Positions 1 to 8,236 are shown, counted from the stretch's first letter. The stretch: DNA of 64,000 nucleotides from an uncultured Oscillospiraceae bacterium (GCA_947625285.1 CANQNS010000001.1:1-64000), one strand, 5' to 3'. Program-made: numbers and translations. Notes: generated by a model not told the origin, from the sequence alone.

Positions 1-9
1 GGCTTGACC
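1..9 (+). rRNA. 3' end of 23S rRNA (partial)
   Basis: The first nine bases (GGCTTGACC) match the usual last bases of Firmicute 23S rRNA, and a 5S gene follows about 80 bases later, as in a normal rRNA operon. The stretch from 10 to 87 is the 23S-5S spacer and shows no tRNA. With so few bases this call rests mostly on context. Confidence 0.55.
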
Positions 10-87
10 TACAGTATGCAGACTCGTCTCCTTGCCGACTCTCCCACACACCCATTGTTCAGTCTTCAGGGCGCACGCTCTGAAAAG

Positions 88-202
88 TTGGTGGCTATTA
101 CAGCGGGGGTCCACCCGTTCCCATTCCGAACACGGCAGTTAAGCCCGACTGTGCCGACGATACTTGTCTGGAGACGGACCGGAAAAATAGGTCGCTGCCA
201 AC
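88..202 (+). rRNA. rrf: 5S ribosomal RNA
   Basis: The stretch contains the conserved 5S core: GGTGGCTATTACAGCGGGGG, then CACCCGTTCCCATTCCGAAC, then GAACACGGCAGTTAAGCCC. The 3' strand of the terminal helix is near 192-202. Length is about 115 nt, as expected. It closes the rRNA operon and is followed at once by a strong terminator. The exact ends are estimated from helix I. Confidence 0.93.
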
Positions 203-205
203 ATC

Positions 206-240
206 GGGACCCGAAGCCAAACGGCTTCGGGTCCTTTCTT
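206..240 (+). terminator. Intrinsic terminator of the rRNA operon
   Basis: A 12-13 bp GC-rich stem (GGGACCCGAAGCC with GGCTTCGGGTCC) closes an AAAC loop and is followed by TTTCTT. It lies directly after the 5S RNA. Confidence 0.9.
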
Positions 241-417
241 TATGCCCGGATGTATGCTATAATCGGGCTTGGCAGGGAAAGAGAATTATCAAAAGGCGTT
301 GGACGTTCTGGGGCGTTCGGGATACAGGGTCGCAGACTAGATGGCAGCGGTAAACGAGATCGGCGGCGCGTTCGACTGATTCGCCCGTGGCGGATCGGTA
401 TTTGGAGAGGTGTTTTG

Positions 418-1071
418 ATGTTTGATTTTAAGAAAGAGTATAGAGAATTTTATATGCCGAAAAACAAGCCGGAGATCGTAAATGTTCCAAAGGCGAACTA
501 TATCGCGGTCAGAGGCAAGGGAGATCCCAATGAGGCAGGGGGAGCGTATCAACAGGCCATCGGCGTTCTCTATGCTGTCGCGTATACTCTGAAAATGAGC
601 TATAAAACGGACTATAAGATCAAAGGCTTTTATGAGTATGTGGTACCGCCGCTGGAAGGCTTTTGGTGGCAGGACAATGTTGAGGGCGTGGATCATTCCG
701 ATAAGTCCGCTTTTAACTGGATCTCCGTTATCCGGCTGCCAGAATTTGTCTCAAAAGAGGACTTTGATTGGGCCGTTGAAACGGCCAGCAGGAAAAAGAA
801 GATGGATTGCTCGCCCGCGGAGTTTTTGACCGTCGAAGAAGGTCTATGCGTTCAGATCATGCACCTTGGGCCCTTTGACGAGGAACCCGCGACAGTGGCT
901 ATGATGGACGCTTATTTAGAGCAGAACGGATATGCAAATGATTTTTCCAGGGACAGACTTCACCACGAGATCTATATGTCCGATGCGCGTAAAGTCGCGC
1001 CGGAGAAGTGGAAAACGGTCATCCGGCACCCGATAAAAGAAGTATGCTATAATACCGGTGCTACAGATTGA
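418..1071 (+). CDS. GyrI-like small-molecule-binding domain protein
   Basis: This 217-residue protein resembles the GyrI-like (SOUL/BacR-type) small-molecule-binding family. It carries the typical start (FDFKKEYREFYMPKNKPEIV, followed by VPKANYIAVRGKGDPNE) and the late signature EEGLCVQIMHLGPFDEEPAT followed by MDAYLEQNGY. The start at 418 is chosen because GGAGAGG lies eight bases upstream; the open frame runs further 5' but that part looks like non-coding leader. A TATAAT at 258-263 could serve as its -10. Family members bind drugs or other small ligands; no HTH is fused here, so this is a stand-alone ligand-binding protein. The ligand is unknown. Confidence 0.82.
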   Translation: MFDFKKEYREFYMPKNKPEIVNVPKANYIAVRGKGDPNEAGGAYQQAIGVLYAVAYTLKMSYKTDYKIKGFYEYVVPPLEGFWWQDNVEGVDHSDKSAFNWISVIRLPEFVSKEDFDWAVETASRKKKMDCSPAEFLTVEEGLCVQIMHLGPFDEEPATVAMMDAYLEQNGYANDFSRDRLHHEIYMSDARKVAPEKWKTVIRHPIKEVCYNTGATD

Positions 1072-1090
1072 AACTGGTGGAGGAAATAAT

Positions 1091-1411
1091 ATGGCTTCCA
1101 GTAAGGAGTATTTGGATTTTATCCTGGGGCAATTATCTGCGCTGGAGGATATTACTTACAGGGCAATGATGGGCGAATATGTCATATATTACAAAGGAAA
1201 GATCGTTGGTGGAATATATGATGATAGATTCCTTGTAAAGCCGGTAAAAACGGCGGTCGCCTATATGCCGGCTGCTGTTTATGAATTGCCGTATGAAGGC
1301 GCAAAAGAAATGCTGTTGGTCGATGAGGTCGACGATAGCGAATACTTGACCGGTCTTTTTGAAGCCATGTATGACGAACTACCAGAGCCAAAGCTCAAAA
1401 AGAAGAAATAG
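1091..1411 (+). CDS. TfoX N-terminal domain protein
   Basis: A 106-residue protein matching the TfoX N-terminal domain: the SALEDITYRAMMGEYVIYYK segment with GKIVGGIYDDRFLVKPV is diagnostic. The start at 1091 follows GGTGGAGG with good spacing; the longer frame from 1058 has no ribosome site. A TATGCTATAAT extended -10 at 1043-1053 overlaps the end of the preceding gene and may give separate transcription. Full TfoX/Sxy activates competence in gamma-proteobacteria, but stand-alone N-domains in Clostridia have no established role. The C-terminus is a lysine run. Confidence 0.85.
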   Translation: MASSKEYLDFILGQLSALEDITYRAMMGEYVIYYKGKIVGGIYDDRFLVKPVKTAVAYMPAAVYELPYEGAKEMLLVDEVDDSEYLTGLFEAMYDELPEPKLKKKK

Positions 1412-1420
1412 GACAAAGAT

Positions 1421-2014
1421 ATGAAGCTGCATTACATGGGAAAATACGACCTGGACCCGGCCAGCCTCCCCCACGGAGAGCACATGCCGGGGGCGGCGCC
1501 CTTCAAAGAGGTGGCGAGCACCAGGCAAATGAGCTGGATCGCCAACGGCCTTTGCGCCGTACTGGTGGTCCTGCTGGGAGCCGGGGCGGCGGCCCGTTGC
1601 CGGCCCGTTCTGTGGGAAAACCGCTGGCAGCTGCCGCTGGGGTGCGCGGCCTCGCTGCTGACGCTGTTTCCCCATGAGCTGCTGCACGCGGCGTGTTTCC
1701 GGGAGGATGTGTATCTCTATACCAACTGGGCCCAGGGGATGCTGTTCGTGGTGGGGCCGGAGACCATGAGCAAGGGCCGGTTCATCTTCATGTCCCTGCT
1801 GCCGAACATCGTATTTGGCCTTATCCCCTACGCCGTGGGGATGGCGTTTCCCCGGGCGGTCTTCTGCCTGGCTATGGGCACGCTGTGCACCGGCATGGGG
1901 GCGGGAGACTACTACAATGTGTTCAACGCCGCCACCCAAATGCCCAAGGGGGCGCGGACCTATCTCTACGGATTCAATTCCTGGTGGTACATGCCTGATG
2001 AAAACGAGCGGTAA
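1421..2014 (+). CDS. DUF3267 membrane protein, putative zinc metalloprotease
   Basis: This 197-residue protein has about four hydrophobic segments and an HExxH-like zinc motif (FPHELLHAACF, around residues 85-95) inside or beside a membrane helix, as in DUF3267 putative zincin peptidases. The downstream segment GAGDYYNVFNAATQMPKGAR is also typical of that family. It follows the TfoX-like gene by nine bases and overlaps the ybaK start by 17, so the three are probably co-transcribed. The substrate is unknown. Confidence 0.75.
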   Translation: MKLHYMGKYDLDPASLPHGEHMPGAAPFKEVASTRQMSWIANGLCAVLVVLLGAGAAARCRPVLWENRWQLPLGCAASLLTLFPHELLHAACFREDVYLYTNWAQGMLFVVGPETMSKGRFIFMSLLPNIVFGLIPYAVGMAFPRAVFCLAMGTLCTGMGAGDYYNVFNAATQMPKGARTYLYGFNSWWYMPDENER

Positions 2015-2492
2015 AAAACAAAAAATCGAAAAGACCAACGTGATGCGGCTGCTGGAGCAGAAAAAGGCGGCCTATACCCCCCACTATTACGGGGACACGG
2101 ACGCGGTCTCCGGCGCGGACGTGGCGGCGGCGCTGGGCCAGGACCCGGCCCGGATGTTCAAGACCCTGGTGACTGTGGCGGGCAGCGGGGAGCATTATGT
2201 TTTTCTGGTGCCGGTGGAAAAGGAGCTGGAGCTGAAAAGGGCTGCCAAGGCCGTGGGAGAAAAGAGCATCGCCATGATCCGGTCCAAGGAGCTTTTGCCG
2301 CTGACCGGCTACATCCACGGGGGCTGCTCCCCCATCGGGATGAAAAAGCCCTTTCGGACGGTGATCGACGCCTCCGCGGCGGCGTTCGACACCATTTTGT
2401 TCAGCGCGGGGAAGATCGGCTGCCAGGTGGAGACGTCGCTGGCGGAGCTGAAAAAAGTCATAGATTTTGAGCTTTGCGATATAAGCATATGA
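1998..2492 (+). CDS. ybaK: Cys-tRNA(Pro)/Cys-tRNA(Cys) deacylase YbaK
   Basis: A 164-residue YbaK/EbsC-family editing protein. The family removes cysteine mis-attached to tRNA-Pro. The signature includes KTNVMRLLEQKKAAYTPHYY, RMFKTLVT, the conserved lysine in VPVEKELELKRAAKA, and GYIHGGCSPIGMKKPF, where GxxSPxG lines the active site. The start at 1998 overlaps the previous gene's end by 17 bases, so translation is probably coupled; the open frame further upstream is an antisense-like extension of the neighbour. Full family length. Confidence 0.93.
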   Translation: MKTSGKKQKIEKTNVMRLLEQKKAAYTPHYYGDTDAVSGADVAAALGQDPARMFKTLVTVAGSGEHYVFLVPVEKELELKRAAKAVGEKSIAMIRSKELLPLTGYIHGGCSPIGMKKPFRTVIDASAAAFDTILFSAGKIGCQVETSLAELKKVIDFELCDISI

Positions 2493-2502
2493 GGGATACA
2501 AA

Positions 2503-3156
2503 ATGAGAAAGTATGACCTTGCCGTATTCGATCTGGACGGCACCATCCTCTACACGCTGGAGGATCTGAAAAACAGCCTGAACTATGCCCTGCAGGCCCA
2601 CGGCTATCCCGCCCGGACCCTGGATGAAGTGCGCCGGTTCGTGGGAAACGGGGTCCGCAAGCTGGTCCAGCGGGGAGCCCCGGCGGACGCGACGCCGGCG
2701 GAGCTGGCCGCCCTTTACGAGACATTCCACGCCCACTATAAGATCCACGATCTGGACACCACCCGGCCATACGACGGCGTGCCGGAGATGCTGGGCGCGC
2801 TCCGGGACCGGGGGATGCGACTGGCGGTGGTCTCCAACAAGGTGGACTATGCCGTCCAGGCGCTGTGCCAGCGGTTTTTCCCACAAAAATTCGACGCGGC
2901 GGTGGGAGACCGGGAGGGCGTGCGCAACAAACCCGCCCCGGACATGGTGGACGCGGCGTTGAAGGAGCTGGGCATTTCCCGGGAAAACGCCGTGTACATC
3001 GGTGACTCGGAGGTGGACGTGCAGACCGCCCGGAACGCCGGCATGGACGAGATAGCCGTGTCCTGGGGCTTCCGCTCGCGGGCGGAGCTGGCCGACGCGG
3101 GGGCCAAACGCATCGTGGACAGCCCCGCCGCCCTGCTGGCGGCGTTGACGGAATAA
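2503..3156 (+). CDS. HAD-superfamily phosphatase, phosphoglycolate phosphatase-like
   Basis: A 217-residue haloacid-dehalogenase hydrolase of the Gph/PGP type. Motif I is AVFDLDGTILYT (residues ~7-18), motif II is VVSNK, and motifs III/IV are NKPAPDMVDAAL and YIGDSEVDVQTA. The cap between motif I and II is helical (C1 type). It follows ybaK by 10 bases and ends in a shared bidirectional terminator. Substrate could be 2-phosphoglycolate or another small phosphate ester; the sequence does not decide. Confidence 0.85.
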   Translation: MRKYDLAVFDLDGTILYTLEDLKNSLNYALQAHGYPARTLDEVRRFVGNGVRKLVQRGAPADATPAELAALYETFHAHYKIHDLDTTRPYDGVPEMLGALRDRGMRLAVVSNKVDYAVQALCQRFFPQKFDAAVGDREGVRNKPAPDMVDAALKELGISRENAVYIGDSEVDVQTARNAGMDEIAVSWGFRSRAELADAGAKRIVDSPAALLAALTE

Positions 3157-3192
3157 AAAAAGGCCGGGACCCGACAGGGTCCCGGCTTTGCC
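3157..3192. terminator. Bidirectional terminator between HAD gene and pheA
   Basis: GCCGGGACCC and GGGTCCCGGC form a 10-bp stem around a short loop, with A-runs on the left and T-rich DNA on the right, serving convergent genes on both strands. Confidence 0.85.
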
Positions 3193-3198
3193 GTATTT

Positions 3199-4341
3199 TC
3201 AGACGATCTCCGAATAGCTGCCCAGGTATCGGAAGGTCTCGCACATCTCCTCCAGGTCCGCCAGCAGCTGGATGAACCGGGGGGAGTAGACGCTGGTCTC
3301 CAGGTCGAAATAGAACATGAACTCGAAATCCCGGTCCGGCAGGGGGCGGCTCTCCAGCTTGGTAAGGTTGATGCCCAGCGCGGTGATGCGGCTCATGAGC
3401 CGGTACAGGGAGCCGGGCTGGTGGCTCAATGTCAGCATGACGCTGGTCCGGTCCGCGCCGGGGAAGATCTCCGGCTCCTTGCCGATGCAGATGAAGCGGG
3501 TGTAGTTGTTGCCCTTGTCCTGCACGTCGGCGGCCAGGGTGTCCAGCCCGTACAGGGCCCCGCAGGCGTGGGAGGAGAGGGCGGCGATATCCCGCCGGTC
3601 GGACTCCGCCACCCGCTTGGCGGCCACGGCGGTGTTCTCGCACACCGTCACCTTGACCCCGGGCATGGCCCGCAGGAACTCCGCGCACTGGGCGATGGCC
3701 TGCTCATGGGAGAAGATCTCCCGGATGTCCTCTCTTTTCACCCCGGGCCGGACCAGCAGATTGTGGTCCACCTTCACCCGGACGGAGCGGACGATGCTGA
3801 AATTGTACGCCATCATCAGATCATAGATGCGGTTGACGGAGCCGGCGGTGCTGTTTTCCAAAGGCAGCACCCCGTACTGGCAAAAGCCGCTGGCGATGGC
3901 GGAAAAGACCGCCTCAAAGCTCTTCACATAGGAGATGCGGGCGGCCGCGAACAGCTTGTCCGCCGCAATCTGGGCGTAGGCCCCCTCCACTCCCTGGCAG
4001 GCCACGGTGGCGGACTCCGGGAACAGGGCGGGGGTGGTCTCCAGGCTCCTGGCGATGCGGGCGGTCAGCGCGCTGCTCTTTCCCAGCCGGGAAGCCTGAT
4101 AGCTGTGGGAAACATCCTGCAAGGTGGAATACACCACCCCGGCATAGCCGGACAGGGCCGGGCCGGCGGCGTCCTGAAAGCGGGCCTTGGCCTCCCGCTG
4201 GCCGGCCAGGTCCATGGGCACCAGGCCCTGGTCCTGCCGGGCCGCCGCCAGGTCCGCGGACAGCTCCATGCGCCGGGCAAACAGCGCGCTGAGCTGATCG
4301 TCCACAGTTTGCAGTTCGTTTTGTATGGTCTCCAGTTCCAT
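3199..4341 (-). CDS. pheA: Bifunctional chorismate mutase / prephenate dehydratase
   Basis: This 380-residue P-protein makes phenylpyruvate from chorismate for phenylalanine synthesis. Residues ~1-85 form an AroQ-type chorismate mutase helix bundle (LQTVDDQLSALFARRMELS). The prephenate dehydratase domain starts near residue 105 (VACQGVEGAYAQIAA) and contains GVLPLENSTAGSV and the VCENTAVAAKRVAES region with DIAALSS. The last ~90 residues are an ACT domain with GSLYRLMSRI and the ESRP motif that binds Phe for feedback inhibition. The start at 4341 is the first Met of the mutase domain; a longer frame exists but runs back through the leader hairpin. A Phe-rich leader peptide and attenuator lie upstream. 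Confidence 0.96.
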   Translation of the reverse strand: MELETIQNELQTVDDQLSALFARRMELSADLAAARQDQGLVPMDLAGQREAKARFQDAAGPALSGYAGVVYSTLQDVSHSYQASRLGKSSALTARIARSLETTPALFPESATVACQGVEGAYAQIAADKLFAAARISYVKSFEAVFSAIASGFCQYGVLPLENSTAGSVNRIYDLMMAYNFSIVRSVRVKVDHNLLVRPGVKREDIREIFSHEQAIAQCAEFLRAMPGVKVTVCENTAVAAKRVAESDRRDIAALSSHACGALYGLDTLAADVQDKGNNYTRFICIGKEPEIFPGADRTSVMLTLSHQPGSLYRLMSRITALGINLTKLESRPLPDRDFEFMFYFDLETSVYSPRFIQLLADLEEMCETFRYLGSYSEIV

Positions 4342-4380
4342 TTTCGATCGCCTTTCTGTGTGTGATGGAGGAAATAAAAA

Positions 4381-4406
4381 GCTGTGCGGGTATCTCACCG
4401 CACAGC
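4381..4406 (-). promoter_or_regulatory. pheA transcription attenuator (terminator/antiterminator)
   Basis: On the minus strand a 9-bp hairpin (GCTGTGCGG with CCGCACAGC) is followed by TTTTT, about 40 bases before pheA. A competing pairing exists: bases 4429-4438 (GTCTCGCTGC on the minus strand) can pair with 4392-4401 (GCGGTGAGAT), which would break the terminator. A third pairing, 4480-4487 (inside the leader peptide codons) with 4423-4430, would block the antiterminator. This is the classic 1:2, 2:3, 3:4 layout of amino-acid attenuation. Pairings were worked out by hand, without energy calculation. Confidence 0.75.
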
Positions 4407-4442
4407 CGTTTTTCGTACTGTTTTTACCGCAGCGAGACAACC

Positions 4443-4499
4443 CTACCGATGCAGAGCAAAGGTAAAGAAGCTAAATCCCGCGGTAAAGCCGAAGCGCAT
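4443..4499 (-). CDS. pheL: Phe-rich leader peptide of pheA
   Basis: An 18-codon peptide, MRFGFTAGFSFFTFALHR, contains six Phe codons, two of them adjacent. It has a strong ribosome site (AGGAGGG eight bases upstream), lies about 25 bases after the predicted transcription start, and is followed by the attenuator hairpin of pheA. Ribosome stalling at Phe codons when charged tRNA-Phe is scarce would cover the first pairing segment and favour the antiterminator. The role is inferred from composition, position and RNA pairing. Confidence 0.8.
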   Translation of the reverse strand: MRFGFTAGFSFFTFALHR

Positions 4500-4529
4500 A
4501 AAAGGCCCTCCTATATGATGGCTGTGGCT

Positions 4530-4558
4530 ATGATACATTGTTTTGGGAAGAATGTCAA
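4530..4558 (-). promoter_or_regulatory. Sigma-A promoter of pheL-pheA
   Basis: On the minus strand TTGACA (4553-4558) and TATCAT (4530-4535) are separated by exactly 17 bases. The expected start near 4523 lies just ahead of the leader peptide ribosome site. Confidence 0.8.
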
Positions 4559-4582
4559 TGAAAACCGCCGCGCCGCAAAGAA

Positions 4583-4608
4583 AAACGCCCGGCAAAGCCG
4601 GGCGTTTG
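4583..4608 (-). terminator. Terminator of the rnf operon
   Basis: AAACGCCCGGC and GCCGGGCGTTT form an 11-bp stem with a TTT loop, followed on the minus strand by TTCTTTG. It lies 14 bases beyond the rnfB stop and upstream of the pheA promoter. Confidence 0.85.
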
Positions 4609-4621
4609 GTCGGGTCGGTCC

Positions 4622-5416
4622 TTACTCGAAGGCGTGGATGACGTGCCGGGGGCAGACCTCCGCGCAGTGCCCGCAGTGCTGGCACTTGCTCTGGTCGATC
4701 TTGGCCAGGAAGTTCTCGATGGTGATGGCGTCCGCCGGGCACTCCTTCTTGCACTTCATGCAGCCGATGCAGCCGAAGTCGCAGTACTTGGTGATGGCCG
4801 CGCCCTTGTCGGTGGAGTTGCAGCCCACGGCGTTGGTGGAGGCGGCGGGGACCTTGATGATGAGCTTCTTGGGGCAGGTCTCAGCGCACTTCATGCAGCC
4901 CACGCACTTGCTCCGATCCACCTGGGCGATGCCGTCTACCAGGTGCATGGCGTCGAAGGGGCAGGCGTTCACGCAGTCGCCAAAGCCAAGGCATCCGGCG
5001 GGGCACACGTTGGCGCCGTTCCCGCCGCCAAGCCGGGTGGCGGCCAGGCAGGAGTTCAGGCCCTCGTACTCGAATTTCTTCTTGGTGTGGCCGCAGGTGC
5101 CGGAGCAGCGGACGAAAGCCACGTTGGGCTCGGCGGAGCCGGCGGAAACACCCATGATCTCACCGATGGCCTCGGCGGCCTTGGCGCCGCCGGGCACGCA
5201 GCCGTTCACCGGGGCCTCGCCCTTGGCGACAGCGGCGGCGTAGCCGTCACAGCCGGGATAGCCGCAGGCGCCGCAGTTGGCGCCCGCCAGCACGGCGCGG
5301 ACGGCCTCTTCCTTGGGGTCCTTCTCCACGTGGAACACCTTGCCGGCGATAACGAGCAGAACGCCGAACAGCAGGCCCAGCGCGCCCAGAATGATGATCG
5401 CGGAAACAACAGTCAT
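4622..5416 (-). CDS. rnfB: Rnf complex subunit RnfB (ferredoxin:NAD+ oxidoreductase)
   Basis: A 264-residue iron-sulfur subunit of the Rnf complex, which couples ferredoxin oxidation and NAD+ reduction to ion export. One N-terminal membrane helix (residues ~5-25) is followed by the Fes cluster domain (NCGACGYPGCDGYA, around 48-61). Further cysteine groups follow: CSGTCG, CLGFGDCVNACP, CVGCMKCAETCP, CIGCMKCKKECP and CQHCGHCAEVCP. It is the last gene of rnfCDGEAB, 15 bases after rnfA, and is followed by a terminator. Confidence 0.97.
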   Translation of the reverse strand: MTVVSAIIILGALGLLFGVLLVIAGKVFHVEKDPKEEAVRAVLAGANCGACGYPGCDGYAAAVAKGEAPVNGCVPGGAKAAEAIGEIMGVSAGSAEPNVAFVRCSGTCGHTKKKFEYEGLNSCLAATRLGGGNGANVCPAGCLGFGDCVNACPFDAMHLVDGIAQVDRSKCVGCMKCAETCPKKLIIKVPAASTNAVGCNSTDKGAAITKYCDFGCIGCMKCKKECPADAITIENFLAKIDQSKCQHCGHCAEVCPRHVIHAFE

Positions 5417-5431
5417 TGTCGAGCGACCTCC

Positions 5432-6019
5432 TTACAGGATCTTCATGCCCGAGAAGCCCATGAACGCCAGAGCGAACAGAGCCGCGGACACGAGGCAGAT
5501 GGCAAAGCCCTCAAAGGCCTTGGGATAATCCGCGAACTGAAGCCGCTCGCGGACGCTGGCGAACAGGACGATAGCCACCGTGAAGCCCAGGCCGCCGGTG
5601 AAGCCGTCGATGAGGCTCTCCAGGAAGTTGTAGGTGTTCTGGGTGTTCAGCAGCACCACGCCCAGCACCGCGCAGTTGGTGGTGATCAGGGGCAGGAAGA
5701 TGCCCATGGCGGAGTACAGGGAGGGGATGGCCTTTTTCAAGAACATCTCCACGAACTGCACCAGCACGGCGATGACAAGGATGTACGCCACGGTCTGCAT
5801 GAAGCCCTCCACGCCGAAGGGGATCAGCAGGTATTCGTTGATCACCCAGCAGATGGCGGAGGCCATAGTCATGACGAAGATCACGGCCACGCTCATGCCG
5901 GTGGCGGTGCTCATCTTGTTGGACACGCCCAGGAACGGGCAGATGCCCAAAAACTGGGAGAAGATGAAGTTATTCGTCAGGATCGCCGCCAGAGAAATGG
6001 AGACAAGAGAAGCAAACAT
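5432..6019 (-). CDS. rnfA: Rnf complex membrane subunit RnfA
   Basis: A 195-residue integral membrane protein with about six helices. It shows family features such as NNFIFSQFLGICPFLGVSNK with a conserved Cys, and the pseudo-symmetric half ITTNCAVLGV. RnfA and RnfE form the membrane core with opposite topology and hold a shared Fe-S site. Its start abuts the rnfE stop (shared base at 6019), so translation is likely coupled. Confidence 0.97.
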   Translation of the reverse strand: MFASLVSISLAAILTNNFIFSQFLGICPFLGVSNKMSTATGMSVAVIFVMTMASAICWVINEYLLIPFGVEGFMQTVAYILVIAVLVQFVEMFLKKAIPSLYSAMGIFLPLITTNCAVLGVVLLNTQNTYNFLESLIDGFTGGLGFTVAIVLFASVRERLQFADYPKAFEGFAICLVSAALFALAFMGFSGMKIL

Positions 6020-6699
6020 TATTCTTTAACCTCCTTTTCTTTCCGGGCCTTTTTCTCGCCGCTCTTGCGCAGCGCATACTGCATGACAGCCATCAGCAGG
6101 CCCAGGGTGAGGAAGCCGCCAAAGGGCAGGGTCAGCGCGCCGATGCCGAAGCCCTCCGGGATGATGCGGAAGCCCGCGCCGGTGCCGTCCAGGGTGATAA
6201 GACCGCTGGCGCCGTTCAGCAGGCCGCCGCCGATGGTGCCGGAGCCCAGAAGCTCACGGAACAGGCACATCAGCACCAGCACGCAGGTGTAGCCCAGGCC
6301 CTGGAACACGCCGTCCCGGAAGGACAGGAACACGCCCTCCTTGGAGCTGAAGGACTCCGCCCGGCCGATGATGATGCAGTTTACCACGATCAGCGGGATA
6401 AACACGCCCAGCGCCGAGCTCAATGCCGGGATGAAAGCCTGCAGCAGCAGGTCCACGATCGTCACGAAGCCGGCGATAACTACCACGAAGATAGCCAGGC
6501 GGACCTGCTCGGGGATGATCTTCCGGATGGCGGAGACCACCACGTTGCAGCAGGTGAGGATGATCAGAACGGACAGGCCCATGCCGATGCCGTTGAAAAG
6601 CGTGGTGGAGATGGCCATGGTCGCGCACAGGCCGATCTGCTGCACCAGTACGGGGTTATTGGTGATAAGGCCTTCGGTAAGCTGTTTCTTTGCGTTCAT
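6019..6699 (-). CDS. rnfE: Rnf complex membrane subunit RnfE
   Basis: A 226-residue membrane subunit with N-terminal KKQLTEGLITNNPVLVQQIG followed by LCATMAIST, the standard RnfE/NqrD opening, and VNCIIIGRAESFSSKEG, with the conserved Cys of the second half. It pairs with RnfA in the membrane. The C-terminus is highly charged (RKEKEVKE). The gene lies between rnfG and rnfA with short spacing in the six-gene operon. Confidence 0.97.
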   Translation of the reverse strand: MNAKKQLTEGLITNNPVLVQQIGLCATMAISTTLFNGIGMGLSVLIILTCCNVVVSAIRKIIPEQVRLAIFVVVIAGFVTIVDLLLQAFIPALSSALGVFIPLIVVNCIIIGRAESFSSKEGVFLSFRDGVFQGLGYTCVLVLMCLFRELLGSGTIGGGLLNGASGLITLDGTGAGFRIIPEGFGIGALTLPFGGFLTLGLLMAVMQYALRKSGEKKARKEKEVKE

Positions 6700-6712
6700 G
6701 CCTTCTGCCCCC

Positions 6713-7258
6713 TTAACCTAAAGTCTCGCACAGAGCCAGCGCGGTGGTGACGCCCTTGGCGATGGCTCTGGAAGTGATGGTGGCGCCGGTGAGGGCGTTG
6801 ATCTCACCGCCGTCTTTGGTGACGGCCACGGTACCGCTCTGGCCGACGAACTGGCTGCGGAAGTTGTCGCCGGCCTCGCTGGCCTGGGAGGCGATGGCCC
6901 CCAGACCGGCGGTCTCGCTGGAGTCGGTGACGGAGATGCCGGTGCAGGCAAGGTCGCTGCCCACGCCCACCATCATGGTGACGGTGCCCTGGGAGCCCAC
7001 CTCGGTGACCTGGACCACCCAGCCGGCGTCGTCGGCGGCCTCATAGGCCGCGTCCACCTCGCCGTCGGGCTCCACGTCCAACTGCTCATAGCTTTCCGCC
7101 GGCAGGACGGACTGCATGGCGTCATTCATGGTCTGTTCCGCGATGGCCTCGATCCGATCCCGGGTCACCATATCCACCAGCCCCAGTACCAGGGCCACCA
7201 CGGCGGCCACCAGCAGCAGGATCACGGCGGGTTTAACAAAGTCGATCACTTTTTTCAT
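6713..7258 (-). CDS. rnfG: Rnf complex FMN-binding subunit RnfG
   Basis: A 181-residue protein with one N-terminal helix (residues ~8-30) and a periplasm-type FMN-binding domain. INALTGATITSRAI holds the threonine (second T of TGAT) to which FMN is linked covalently by ApbE in this family. ETAGLGAIA is the other conserved loop. The start at 7258 is chosen because its ATG overlaps the rnfD stop (ATGA) and opens with MKKVIDFVKPAVILLL; the longer reading upstream is an rnfD shadow. No apbE is visible in the window. Confidence 0.95.
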   Translation of the reverse strand: MKKVIDFVKPAVILLLVAAVVALVLGLVDMVTRDRIEAIAEQTMNDAMQSVLPAESYEQLDVEPDGEVDAAYEAADDAGWVVQVTEVGSQGTVTMMVGVGSDLACTGISVTDSSETAGLGAIASQASEAGDNFRSQFVGQSGTVAVTKDGGEINALTGATITSRAIAKGVTTALALCETLG

Positions 7259-8235
7259 GCCTTCGCGTCCTCCTTCTTGGACTTTTTGCCCACCACGCCA
7301 AAACGCCGCGGAGCGGTGTGCTGGTCGATGAGCCAGGTGCAGCAGTTCATGATGAGGATGGCGAAGCTGACGCCCTCGGGATAGCCGCCGAAGTACCGGA
7401 TGAGCACGGTCAGCAGGCCGCAGCCCACGCCGAAGATCATCTGGCCCTTGGGGGTCACGGGGCTGGTGCAGTAGTCGGTAGCCATGAAGATGGCGCCCAG
7501 CAGCAGGCCGCCGGACAGGACGTTCTGGAGCATCCACAGGATATGGTTGTTGCCCCGGGAGAAGATCAGCGTCAGCACGGCCACCGTGCCCACATAGAAC
7601 ACGGGGATGCGCAGGCTGATGACCTTCCGGTATACCAGCCACGCGCCGCCCAGCAGCAGAGCCAGCGCGCTGACCTCACCGAAGCTGCCGCCGATGTTGC
7701 CGATGAACATATCCCACAGGGCGTTCATGCCGCCGGGCACCAGCTGGCCCGCGTGCAGGCTGGCCAGGGGGGTGGCGAAGGTGGCGGCGTCGGGGCCGTC
7801 GGACCAGGTAGTCATGAGCACGGCGTAGCTGATCAGCAGGAACGCACGGCCCGCCAGAGCGGGGTTCCAGATGTTCTTGCCGATGCCGCCGTAGAGCTGC
7901 TTGACCAGCACGATGGAGAAGAACGCGCCGATGACTACGGCCCACCAGGGGAAGGTGTAGGGCAGGCAGTAGGCCAGCAGCAGGCCCGTGACTACCGCGG
8001 ACAGGTCCTTGCAGCTGTCGGGCTTTTTCATCAGCTTGCGATAGCCGAACTCAAACACCACGCAGCTGACTACGGACACCGCCGTCACCACCAGGGCCTT
8101 GACGCCGAAGAAGATCACGGCGGCCACCAGGGCGGGCATCAGGGCGATGATCACGTCCAGCATGATGGCCTGGGTGCCCCGGGGGGTGCGGATATGGGGA
8201 GAGGAGGATACGATCAGTTTCCGTTCTTCGTTCAT
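7255..8235 (-). CDS. rnfD: Rnf complex membrane subunit RnfD
   Basis: A 326-residue membrane protein of the NqrB/RnfD family with about nine helices. The opening LIVSSSPHIRTPRGTQAIML and the FMN-attachment region ATDYCTSPVTPKGQMIFGVG (Thr in SPVT) are characteristic. A positively charged cytosolic tail ends the protein. It follows rnfC after one base and overlaps rnfG by four. Confidence 0.97.
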   Translation of the reverse strand: MNEERKLIVSSSPHIRTPRGTQAIMLDVIIALMPALVAAVIFFGVKALVVTAVSVVSCVVFEFGYRKLMKKPDSCKDLSAVVTGLLLAYCLPYTFPWWAVVIGAFFSIVLVKQLYGGIGKNIWNPALAGRAFLLISYAVLMTTWSDGPDAATFATPLASLHAGQLVPGGMNALWDMFIGNIGGSFGEVSALALLLGGAWLVYRKVISLRIPVFYVGTVAVLTLIFSRGNNHILWMLQNVLSGGLLLGAIFMATDYCTSPVTPKGQMIFGVGCGLLTVLIRYFGGYPEGVSFAILIMNCCTWLIDQHTAPRRFGVVGKKSKKEDAKA

Positions 8236-8236
8236 C

